From Aquibium sp. A9E412 (GTDB lineage Bacteria; Pseudomonadota; Alphaproteobacteria; Rhizobiales; Rhizobiaceae): a stretch of 64,000 nucleotides of DNA. The notes below the pieces were generated by a model. The model saw only the letters and a list, made by a program, of their open reading frames with translations, had not been told where the DNA came from and did no database searches. Positions within the stretch are counted from its first letter, which is position 1. The number at the start of each line of letters is the position of its first letter. Shown here one piece after another: positions 57,500 to 64,000 of the stretch. The DNA lies in NCBI RefSeq assembly GCF_030398335.1, contig NZ_JAOAOP010000014.1, positions 1 through 64,000 of the forward strand. The letters run 5' to 3'. The position numbers and the translations under genes were made by a program.

Positions 57500-58447
57500 T
57501 CAGGGCACGCCATGCGAGTCTTCCAGCGCGGCTTGCGCGCTGCGGTAGCGCCGCCAGGCCGGGCCGAGCTGGTGGCGGAACCACGTCGCCTGGCGCTTGG
57601 CGTATTGCCGCGTCGCCGCCTTGGCGCGCGCGGCCGCCTCGGCAAGCGTGCCCTGCCCGTCGAGCACGGCCGACAGCTCGCGCACGCCGATCGCCTTCAT
57701 CGCCGGCAGCGCCGGGTCGAGCGCGAGCGCCCGCAGGGCCGCCACCTCCTCGAGCGCGCCGGCCTCGAGCATGGCGTCGAAGCGCCGCTCGATCGCCGCG
57801 GCGAGCGCCGCGCGGTCCGGTTCGATCACCAGCGCAGAGGCCTGCGAAAGGTCGACCAGCGGCGCCGAGCGCGCGGCCTGCCAGGCGCCGATCGGCCGGC
57901 CGGAGGCCTCCAGCACCTCGAGCGCGCGCACGATGCGCTGGCCGTCGCCGGGCTGCAGCCGCGCCGCCGTCTCCGGGTCGCGTGTCGCGAGCGCGCGGTG
58001 CAGCGCCGCGCTGCCTTCCGCCGCCAGGCGCCGGCGCAGCCGCGCGCGCAGCGCGGCCGGGATGTCGGGCATCGGCGCCAGGCCCTCCGTCAGGGCGCGG
58101 AAATAGAGCCCGGTGCCGCCGACGAAGATGGCGCGCCGGCCGGCGAGCGCGCCGGCCTCGACCAGCGCCGCCACGTCGGCGAGCCAGCGGCCGGTCGAAT
58201 AGGCGCATGCCGGCGGGACGTGGCCGTAGAGCCGGTGCGGCGCGGCCGCCAGCGCCGCGGCGTCGGGCCGCGCCGTCAGCAGGTCCAGCACGCCATAGAC
58301 CTGCATGGAATCGGCGTTGACGATGACGCCCCCGGTGCGCCGCGCGACGGCGAGCGCCAGCGCCGACTTGCCGCTGGCCGTCGGCCCGGCTATCAGGACC
58401 GCATCCCGCAACGCCCCGGCCCCGCCCGGTGAAGCCGCCTGTCCCAT
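57500..58447 (-). CDS. miaA: tRNA dimethylallyltransferase
   Basis: A 315-residue MiaA. The P-loop is GPTASGKS at 21-28, followed by NADSMQVYGVLDLLTARP, FVGGTGLYFRAL and the C-terminal RRQYAKRQ-type motif (ATRQYAKRQATWFR). It adds an isopentenyl group to A37 of tRNAs reading UNN codons. GAGGGAC directly precedes the ATG at 58447. That ATG shares CATG (58445-58448) with the serB ATG on the other strand, so the promoters of each gene must lie inside the other. Confidence 0.95.
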   Translation of the reverse strand: MGQAASPGGAGALRDAVLIAGPTASGKSALALAVARRTGGVIVNADSMQVYGVLDLLTARPDAAALAAAPHRLYGHVPPACAYSTGRWLADVAALVEAGALAGRRAIFVGGTGLYFRALTEGLAPMPDIPAALRARLRRRLAAEGSAALHRALATRDPETAARLQPGDGQRIVRALEVLEASGRPIGAWQAARSAPLVDLSQASALVIEPDRAALAAAIERRFDAMLEAGALEEVAALRALALDPALPAMKAIGVRELSAVLDGQGTLAEAAARAKAATRQYAKRQATWFRHQLGPAWRRYRSAQAALEDSHGVP

Positions 58448-59333
58448 GTCCCTCGTCGCCACGCTGATCTCCGACCCGCTGCACCGCGCCGTGACGCCGC
58501 CGCTCGCCAATAGCGTCGCCGAGCGGCTCGGCGCAAGCCGCCTCGACTGGCTGGCCGAGGCGGTCGCCTGCGACATCGCCCTGCCGGCGGCGACCGATGC
58601 CGCGACGGCGCGCGAGGCGCTGCGCGCCGCGCTCGCCGGACAGGCCGTCGACGCGGTGGTGCAGCCGGCCGCCGGGCGGCGCAAGGCGCTGCTCCTGGCC
58701 GACATGGATTCCACCATGATCGACCAGGAGTGCATCGACGAGCTGGCCGACGCGATCGGCATCAAGGCGCGCGTCGCCGAGATCACCGCCCGCGCCATGC
58801 GCGGCGAGATCGCGTTCGAGCCGGCGCTGCGCGAGCGCGTCGCGCTGCTCGCCGGGCTGGAGACGACCGTCGTCGAGCGCGTCATCGCCGAGCGCATCAC
58901 GCTTGCCCGCGGCGGCCGCGAGCTCGTCGCGACGATGAACACCGCCGGCGCCTTCACGGCGCTGGTCTCCGGCGGCTTCGACGTCTTCACCGGGCCGGTC
59001 GCCGGCCGCCTCGGCTTCCGCGAGCACCGCGCCAACCGGCTGATCGAGGAGGCCGGACGGCTCACCGGCCATGTCGCCGAGCCGATCCTCGGCCGCGCCG
59101 CCAAGGCCGCCACGCTCGACGAGCTCGCTGCGCGCCTCGGCATCGCGGCCGAGGCGGTGCTGGCCGTCGGCGACGGCGCCAACGATCTCGACATGATCCG
59201 CATGGCCGGCGCCGGCGTGGCGCTGCATGCCAAGCCGGCGGTCGCCGAGGCCGCGCCCTTCCGCATCGACCACGGCGATCTCACCGCGCTTCTCTACATG
59301 CAGGGCTACCGGCGGGACGAGTTCGCCGCGTGA
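58446..59333 (+). CDS. serB: phosphoserine phosphatase
   Basis: A 295-residue HAD phosphatase with an N-terminal ACT-like segment (1-80). The nucleophile motif is DMDST (Asp86, Asp88), followed by the cap (GEIAFEPALRERVALLAGL), motif II SGGF, and motif IV VGDGANDLDMI. It carries out the last step of serine synthesis. The ATG at 58446 overlaps the miaA start codon head to head. It overlaps the following GNAT gene by four bases (GTGA). Confidence 0.95.
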   Translation: MSLVATLISDPLHRAVTPPLANSVAERLGASRLDWLAEAVACDIALPAATDAATAREALRAALAGQAVDAVVQPAAGRRKALLLADMDSTMIDQECIDELADAIGIKARVAEITARAMRGEIAFEPALRERVALLAGLETTVVERVIAERITLARGGRELVATMNTAGAFTALVSGGFDVFTGPVAGRLGFREHRANRLIEEAGRLTGHVAEPILGRAAKAATLDELAARLGIAAEAVLAVGDGANDLDMIRMAGAGVALHAKPAVAEAAPFRIDHGDLTALLYMQGYRRDEFAA

Positions 59334-59908
59334 GGCCGCTGTTCTCAGAGCGCCTGGTGATCCGCAACTGGCGCGACAGCGACCGCGCCTTCTTCCACCG
59401 CATCAACTCCGACGAGGCGGTGATGGCCTTCTTTCCGTTCCGCCGCAGCCGGGCCGAGACCGACCGGATGCTCGACCGTCTCGTCGCGCACATCGAGACG
59501 ACGGGGCTCGGCTTCTTCGCCGTGGCGCTCGGCGACAGCGACCGGCCGATCGGCTTCGCCGGCCTCTGCCCGCAGGACGTGGTGCCCGACCTGCCGGCCG
59601 GCGCGGTGGAGATCGGCTGGCGCCTGGCGCCCGAGCACTGGGGCCGCGGCTACGCCACGGAGGCCGCGCGCCGCCTGCTCGCCTACGGCTTCGACACGCA
59701 CGACCTGGCGGAGATCGTCTCCTTCGCGGTGTGGAACAACACGCGCTCGCTGGCGGTGATGGAGCGGCTCGGCATGCAGCCGGTCGCCGGCGGCGACTTC
59801 GACCATCCGCGCGTGCCCGACAGCCACCCGCAGCTGAAGCGGCACGTGCTCTACCGGCTGACGCGCACGGCCTGGCGGCGCGGGACGGACGGCCGGCCCG
59901 GCGCCTGA
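59330..59908 (+). CDS. GNAT-family N-acetyltransferase (RimJ/RimL-like)
   Basis: A 192-residue acetyltransferase. It begins LFSERLVIRNWRDSD (RimJ/RimL beginning), has the acetyl-CoA loop EIGWRLAPEHWGRGYATEAARRLLAYGFD and ends with VWNNTRSLAVMERLGMQPVAGGDFDHPRV. The target is probably a protein or small-molecule amine. The GTG start at 59330 overlaps the serB stop, so the two are co-translated. Confidence 0.9.
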   Translation: MRPLFSERLVIRNWRDSDRAFFHRINSDEAVMAFFPFRRSRAETDRMLDRLVAHIETTGLGFFAVALGDSDRPIGFAGLCPQDVVPDLPAGAVEIGWRLAPEHWGRGYATEAARRLLAYGFDTHDLAEIVSFAVWNNTRSLAVMERLGMQPVAGGDFDHPRVPDSHPQLKRHVLYRLTRTAWRRGTDGRPGA

Positions 59909-59927
59909 CAGCCCGGGCCGCCGCCGG

Positions 59928-61406
59928 TCAGTTCATGCGCAGCGTGACGAAGCGCAGCTCGCCGGTGCGCGAGGCGAGCATCAACAGCGCGTTCTTGCGC
60001 CCCTCGCCGCGCAGCGCCTCGATGCGGTCGAGCACCTGCTGCGGCGTCGACACCGATTCCTGCGCGATCTCGACGATCACCTCGCCGGCCGCGATGCCCT
60101 TCTCGGCCGCCGCGCTGTTCTCGTCCACCTCGGTGATGACGACGCCGGCGACGTCCTCGGCGATGTCGAACTCCTGGCGCAGCGACTCGTCGAGGGCGGC
60201 GACCGTCATGCCGAGCACCGATACGGTCTCGACCGCGCCCTCGTCCTCGCCGCCGTCCTCGGCCGCGGCCTGGTCCATGTCCTCGAGCCGGCCGAGCGTG
60301 ACGCTGACCGTCTGCCGCTCGCCCTTGCGCACGATGGTGACGGAGACCTGCTTGCCGACCGGGCTTTCGGCCACCAGGCGCGGCAGGTCGCGCATCGCCT
60401 CGACCGGCGTGCCGTCGAACTCGACGATCACGTCGCCCGGCTCGATGACGCCGTCGGCGATCGGGCCGCCCTCGATGATGCCGCTGACCAGCGCGCCCAT
60501 GGCGCGCTCCATGCCGAGGCTCTCGGCGATGTCGTCGGTGACCGGCTGGATGCGCACGCCGAGCCAGCCGCGCCGCGTCTCGCCGAACTCGCGCAGCTGG
60601 TCGATCACCGTCACCGCCAGCTCGGACGGGATGGAGAAGCCGATGCCGATCGAGCCGCCGGTCGGCGAGATGATCGCCGTGTTGATGCCGATCACCTCGC
60701 CGGCCATGTTGAACAGCGGACCGCCGGAATTGCCGCGGTTGATGGCCGCGTCGGTCTGCAGGTAGTCGTCATAGGGGCCGGAGCCGATCTCGCGGTCGCG
60801 CGCCGACACGATGCCCACGGTCACCGTGCCGCCGAGGCCGAACGGGTTGCCGATCGCCATCACCCAGTCGCCGATGCGCATCGCCTCCGAATCGCCGAAC
60901 GGCACCGCCTTCAGCGTCTTCTCGGCGGTGTCGACCTGCAGCACCGCGATGTCGGTCTTGGGGTCGGTGCCGACCAGCTCGGCGTTGAGCGTCGAGCCGT
61001 CGGAGAAGTTGACGACGATCTCGTCGGCGTCGGCGATCACGTGGTTGTTGGTGACGATGAGGCCCTGCTCGGCGTCGATGATGAAGCCGGAGCCGAGCGA
61101 CTGGCTGCGCCGGCCGCCGGGCGGCGGCTCGCCCTGCCGGTCGCGGAAGAACTCGTCGAAGAAGTCCTGGAAGGGCGAGCCCTCCGGCACCTCCGGCAGC
61201 GGCACGTTGCCGCTCTCGCCGCGCGAGGAGGTCGAGATGTTGACCACCGAATCGAGCAGGGTCTCGGCCAGGTCGGCCACCGAGGCCGGGCCCTGCGCCC
61301 GCGCCTCGGGCGCTGCCAGCGGCGCGACGGCGGCGGCCAGCGCGACGCTCAGCACGACACGCGCCAGCGCGGCGCGCGCCGCACCGAAGGATGCAGTTGG
61401 GATCAT
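59928..61406 (-). CDS. degP: DegP/HtrA (Do-type) periplasmic serine protease
   Basis: A 492-residue protease. After a signal peptide (to about residue 37, ARAQ) comes the trypsin-like domain with His122 (TNNHVI), Asp152 (KTDIAVLQ) and Ser227 (GNSGGPLF), then two PDZ domains (about 275-370 and 395-485) separated by an acidic linker. The family degrades or refolds damaged envelope proteins. The ATG at 61406 has GGGAGG about ten bases upstream. It is downstream of the hflKC-DUF2065 genes on the same strand with a 126-base gap, the standard Rhizobiales order. Confidence 0.95.
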   Translation of the reverse strand: MIPTASFGAARAALARVVLSVALAAAVAPLAAPEARAQGPASVADLAETLLDSVVNISTSSRGESGNVPLPEVPEGSPFQDFFDEFFRDRQGEPPPGGRRSQSLGSGFIIDAEQGLIVTNNHVIADADEIVVNFSDGSTLNAELVGTDPKTDIAVLQVDTAEKTLKAVPFGDSEAMRIGDWVMAIGNPFGLGGTVTVGIVSARDREIGSGPYDDYLQTDAAINRGNSGGPLFNMAGEVIGINTAIISPTGGSIGIGFSIPSELAVTVIDQLREFGETRRGWLGVRIQPVTDDIAESLGMERAMGALVSGIIEGGPIADGVIEPGDVIVEFDGTPVEAMRDLPRLVAESPVGKQVSVTIVRKGERQTVSVTLGRLEDMDQAAAEDGGEDEGAVETVSVLGMTVAALDESLRQEFDIAEDVAGVVITEVDENSAAAEKGIAAGEVIVEIAQESVSTPQQVLDRIEALRGEGRKNALLMLASRTGELRFVTLRMN

Positions 61407-61532
61407 TGCGGCTTGCCTCCCGCTTGCCATGTGGTGTCCGGCCGGCCCGGATGCCGGCGATTGTAGGACCCGAAATAAGGCACGGTTGCGGCCCGCACAG
61501 GGCACGGCCGGTCAACCGCGCTCACAACGTCT

Positions 61533-61718
61533 TTACCCGCGCACCAGCCACACGACGGCCACGCCGACCGCCATGGCGGTCAGCCCGGCCGTGCGCAGCA
61601 CGCTGTCGGGAAGCCGGCTCGCCTCCGCGGCGAGCCGTCTGGCCAGGCCGGGCGCGCCGCCGTAGAGCAGGCCCTCGAGCACGAGGACCAGCCCCAGGGC
61701 GGCGAGGAAGTCCGCCAC
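61533..61718 (-). CDS. DUF2065 small membrane protein
   Basis: A 61-residue protein with two membrane helices (FLAALGLVLVLEGLLYG and TAGLTAMAVGVAVVWL), typical of DUF2065. The GTG at 61718 starts ten bases after the hflC stop. The family almost always follows hflKC; function unknown, perhaps a partner of the FtsH-HflKC complex. Confidence 0.8.
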   Translation of the reverse strand: MADFLAALGLVLVLEGLLYGGAPGLARRLAAEASRLPDSVLRTAGLTAMAVGVAVVWLVRG

Positions 61719-61728
61719 CGGCGCGGCC

Positions 61729-62712
61729 CTACTGCGTCGCGTCGGACGCCTGCTCGCCGGCCGCCGGCGCCGCCTCGGGCGCCGTCGCCTCTTCCTGCAG
61801 GCGGCGGAAGCCGTCCTGGCCCGCCGCGGCCGCGCCGCCGCCGGCGTCGCGGAAGAACCGGAAGAACTCCGATTCGGGCGACAGCACCATGGTCGTGCCG
61901 CTGTCCTGCAGCGCCTGGCGGTAGGCCGCCATCGAGCGGTAGAAGGCGAAGAAGTCCTCGTCGCGCTGGAAGGCGTCGGCGAAGATCGCGTTGCGCTCCG
62001 CCTCGCCCTCGCCGCGCAGCACCTCGGCCTCGCGCCGCGCGTCGGCCAGGATCTCGACGACCTCGCGGTCGGCGCGGGCGCGGATGCGCGCGGCCGCCTC
62101 GCGGCCACGGGCGCGCAGCCGCTCGGCCTCGGCCAGACGCTCCGCCTTCATGCGGTCGTAGGTCTGCTGCGAGACTTCGTCGGTCAGGTCGGTGCGGCGG
62201 ATGCGCACGTCCTCGATCTCCAGCCCGAGCGAGGTGGCGTCGGGACGAAGCTGGTCGCGCACCTCGCGCATCATCGAGCCGCGCTCGTCCGACAGCGCCG
62301 CCTCGAAGCCGCGCAGGCCGTAGACGCGGCGCAGCGCGGCGTCGAGACGCGTGCGCAGCCGCTGCTCGGCCAGCGGCACGCTGCCCGAGACCGCCTGGCG
62401 GAAGCGCCGCGGGTCCTCGATGCGGTAGGCGACGAAGGCGTCGACCTCGTAGAACTTGCCGCCCGAGACCTGGACGCGGATGTCGTCGAGGTCGAAGCGC
62501 AGGATGCGGTCCTCGAGGATCTGCACGTTGTCGGCCTCGATGAAGCCGAACGGCAGCTTGAAGTAGAGGCCGGGCTCCTGCTTGACGTCGACGATCTCGC
62601 CGAAGCGCAGCACGATCGCCTGCTGGCGCTCGTTGACGACGAAGATCGAGGAGAAGCCGAGGAACAGGAGGACCGCGACGGCGATGACGATGATCGGAAG
62701 CCGGTTGGCCAT
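61729..62712 (-). CDS. hflC: HflC, SPFH-domain regulator of FtsH
   Basis: A 327-residue protein with an N-terminal membrane anchor (IIVIAVAVLLFLGFSSIFVV) and an SPFH/Band 7 domain (FVVNERQQAIVLRFGEIVDVKQEPGLYFKLPF), followed by a long Ala/Glu/Arg-rich coiled coil. It forms a cage with HflK around the FtsH protease. The start overlaps the hflK stop by one base (TGATG). Confidence 0.95.
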   Translation of the reverse strand: MANRLPIIVIAVAVLLFLGFSSIFVVNERQQAIVLRFGEIVDVKQEPGLYFKLPFGFIEADNVQILEDRILRFDLDDIRVQVSGGKFYEVDAFVAYRIEDPRRFRQAVSGSVPLAEQRLRTRLDAALRRVYGLRGFEAALSDERGSMMREVRDQLRPDATSLGLEIEDVRIRRTDLTDEVSQQTYDRMKAERLAEAERLRARGREAAARIRARADREVVEILADARREAEVLRGEGEAERNAIFADAFQRDEDFFAFYRSMAAYRQALQDSGTTMVLSPESEFFRFFRDAGGGAAAAGQDGFRRLQEEATAPEAAPAAGEQASDATQ

Positions 62713-63809
62713 CAGTTCTGCCCTCCCTGGGCGGTGTTCTCGCGCTGGCGCGCGCGCAGCTCGGGCAGCGGCAGATACGGCACCACGTCCTGCCCGCCGC
62801 CGCCTTCCACGATGACCTTGTCGGAGCCGCGCAGCACGTTCTCCATGGTCTCCAGGAAGAGGCGCTTACGCGTCACCTCGGGCGCCTTGGCGTATTCGTC
62901 GTAGACGGAGATGAAGCGCTGCGCCTCACCGCGCGCCTCCTGCACGACCCGGTTCTTGTAGGCCGCCGCCTCCTCACGCACCTGGGCCGCCTCGCCGCGC
63001 GCCTGGCCGAGCTGCTGGTTGGAGTACTGGTTGGCCTCCTCGACGAAGCGGTCCTCGTCCTGCTCGGCGCGCTGCACCTCGTCGAAGGCGTCGGCCACCT
63101 CGCGCGGCGGCGCGGCGTCCTCGATCGACAGCGCGTTGACCGTCAGGCCGGCGTCGTAGTCGTCGAGCGTCGTCTGGATGATGTCGCGCACCGCGTCGGC
63201 GATGCCCTGGCGGTCGTCGCGGAAGACGTCCTGCGCCGGGCGCCGGCCGACGACCTCGCGCACCGCGCTCTCGGCGACCTGGCGCACCATCTCGTCGGGG
63301 TTCGACACGTTGAACAGGTAGTCGGCGGGGTCGGACACCTGATAGGCGACAGAGAACTTCACGTCGACGATGTTCTGGTCGCCCGACAGCATCAGCCCCG
63401 AGGAGCCGCCGGCGCGCACCTCGCCGATGTCGACCAGGCGCTCGGCGACCGACGCCTTCTCGACCGTCTCGACCGGCCACCAGTGGAAATGCAGGCCGGG
63501 CTCCGACAGCTCGTCCTTGGGCTCGCCGAAGCGCAGCTCGACGGCCAGCTCGTCGGGCTGCACCGTGTAGACGGCCTTGAACAGCCACAGGCCGACGAGC
63601 ACCACCGCGATCAGCAGCAGCATCGCCGGGCTGGCGCGGCCGCCGCCCGGCAGCGCCTGGCGCAGCCGGTCCTGGCCGCGCCGGATGATTTCCTCGAGAT
63701 CCGGCGGTGATCCCTGCGGACCGCTCGGTCCGCGCGGTCCCTGCCCCCAAGGCCCGCCGCCGTTGCCGCCGCCCCACGGGCCGCCGCCACTCTGATTGTT
63801 CCAGGGCAT
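62712..63809 (-). CDS. hflK: HflK, SPFH-domain regulator of FtsH
   Basis: A 365-residue protein with the Gly/Pro/Trp-rich cytoplasmic N-terminus typical of HflK (MPWNNQSGGGPWGGG), one membrane helix (about 61-77), an SPFH domain (YTVQPDELAVELRFGEPKDELSEPGLHFHWWPVE) and a C-terminal coiled coil. AAAAGGA precedes the ATG at 63809. First gene of the hflK-hflC-DUF2065 unit. Confidence 0.96.
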   Translation of the reverse strand: MPWNNQSGGGPWGGGNGGGPWGQGPRGPSGPQGSPPDLEEIIRRGQDRLRQALPGGGRASPAMLLLIAVVLVGLWLFKAVYTVQPDELAVELRFGEPKDELSEPGLHFHWWPVETVEKASVAERLVDIGEVRAGGSSGLMLSGDQNIVDVKFSVAYQVSDPADYLFNVSNPDEMVRQVAESAVREVVGRRPAQDVFRDDRQGIADAVRDIIQTTLDDYDAGLTVNALSIEDAAPPREVADAFDEVQRAEQDEDRFVEEANQYSNQQLGQARGEAAQVREEAAAYKNRVVQEARGEAQRFISVYDEYAKAPEVTRKRLFLETMENVLRGSDKVIVEGGGGQDVVPYLPLPELRARQRENTAQGGQN

Positions 63810-63872
63810 TGTGATTCCTTTTCTTCAGCGGCCCTGCCCCGGCCGGGGCCCGGCGCCACACTCCCTGGGCGG

Positions 63873-63901
63873 TTTATAGGTACCCGCAGGAACCGTTTCA
63901 A
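63873..63901 (-). promoter_or_regulatory. sigma-70 promoter of the hflK operon
   Basis: On the minus strand TTGAAA (63901-63896), 17-base spacer, TATAAA (63878-63873), giving a leader of about 57 bases. A good match in an otherwise GC-rich region. Confidence 0.65.
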
Positions 63902-63949
63902 CGCGACCGCGCGCCGCGACGGCCGGCGCAACGGCTCTTGCGGACTGCC

Positions 63950-64000
63950 TCACGCCCTCTCACGGCGTTCGTAGACGACATGGCGGGTCGGGTAAACGTT
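63950..64000 (-). CDS. C-terminal end of a gene, probably dihydrofolate reductase (folA)
   Basis: The last 16 codons and TGA stop of a leftward gene: NVYPTRHVVYERRERA. The ending RHVVYERR resembles the C-terminal strand of dihydrofolate reductases, and folA (often after thyA) lies just upstream of hflK in many Rhizobiales. So short a fragment cannot prove this. Confidence 0.5.
   Translation of the reverse strand, partial: NVYPTRHVVYERRERA

Overview
The window is very GC-rich chromosomal DNA (about 70% by eye) with dense, mostly single-orientation operons. It looks like an alphaproteobacterium of the Hyphomicrobiales (Rhizobiales) type. The pointers are the hflK-hflC-DUF2065-degP order, serB divergent from miaA, an ilvB gene behind a short Ile/Val/Leu leader peptide, a BA14K protein, tamA-tamB, and several GGAAC-N16/17-CGTT promoters of the kind read by the alphaproteobacterial general stress sigma factor EcfG. 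I see no transposase, integrase, phage gene, CRISPR array or rRNA. There is one tRNA, Lys(CTT).

Layout. 0-3.8 kb: two divergent stress-type promoters drive a cut-off gene to the left and an SDR-SPW-VKOR membrane fusion to the right, followed by two small genes. 3.8-13 kb: a BrkB/YihY membrane protein, then the envelope pair tamA-tamB and an MscS channel. 13-14.5 kb: a stress group with dodecin, a small cysteine-rich protein and a ribosome hibernation factor. 14.6-16.3 kb: cueR with a Met-rich membrane peptide, then a TauE/SafE permease. 16.3-22 kb: a matB-like ligase, a GntR regulator and an FAD-linked dehydrogenase in one operon, then a class III aminotransferase. 22-25.2 kb: soxC/soxD-like sulfite dehydrogenase genes, a cupredoxin and a small exported protein. 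25.3-38 kb: a long minus-strand catabolic cluster with a LysR regulator, a peptide-binding protein, DUF1185, an amidase, hydantoinase A and B, and a four-gene peptide ABC transporter. 38-48.4 kb: tRNA-Lys, phzF, a Nudix protein, a nuclease, BA14K, PilZ, ilvC with tetR, marR, pdxJ, a STAS protein and a RecD-like helicase. 48.8-53.5 kb: a GH9 glycosidase, then ilvN, ilvB and their attenuator. 53.5-64 kb: sugE, a HerA-like ATPase, DUF998, a diguanylate cyclase, miaA/serB, a GNAT acetyltransferase, degP, DUF2065, hflC, hflK and the tail of a probable folA.

How the parts work together. Branched-chain amino acid synthesis (ilvB, ilvN, ilvC), envelope quality control (tamAB, degP, hflKC) and stress survival (hpf, dodecin, EcfG-type promoters) form the core content. 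The 28-38 kb cluster reads as a complete route for importing and opening amide or cyclic-imide compounds.

The strongest non-genic signal is a dispersed intergenic repeat of about 100 bp, with eleven copies in 64 kb. It is built from two inverted-repeat modules and often starts exactly at a gene's stop codon. Other signals worth following are the leaderless-looking ilv attenuator, the CueR-type promoter with a 19-bp spacer ahead of cueR and its small peptide, the four EcfG-type promoters in two divergent gaps, and the miaA and serB start codons that overlap head to head in one CATG.
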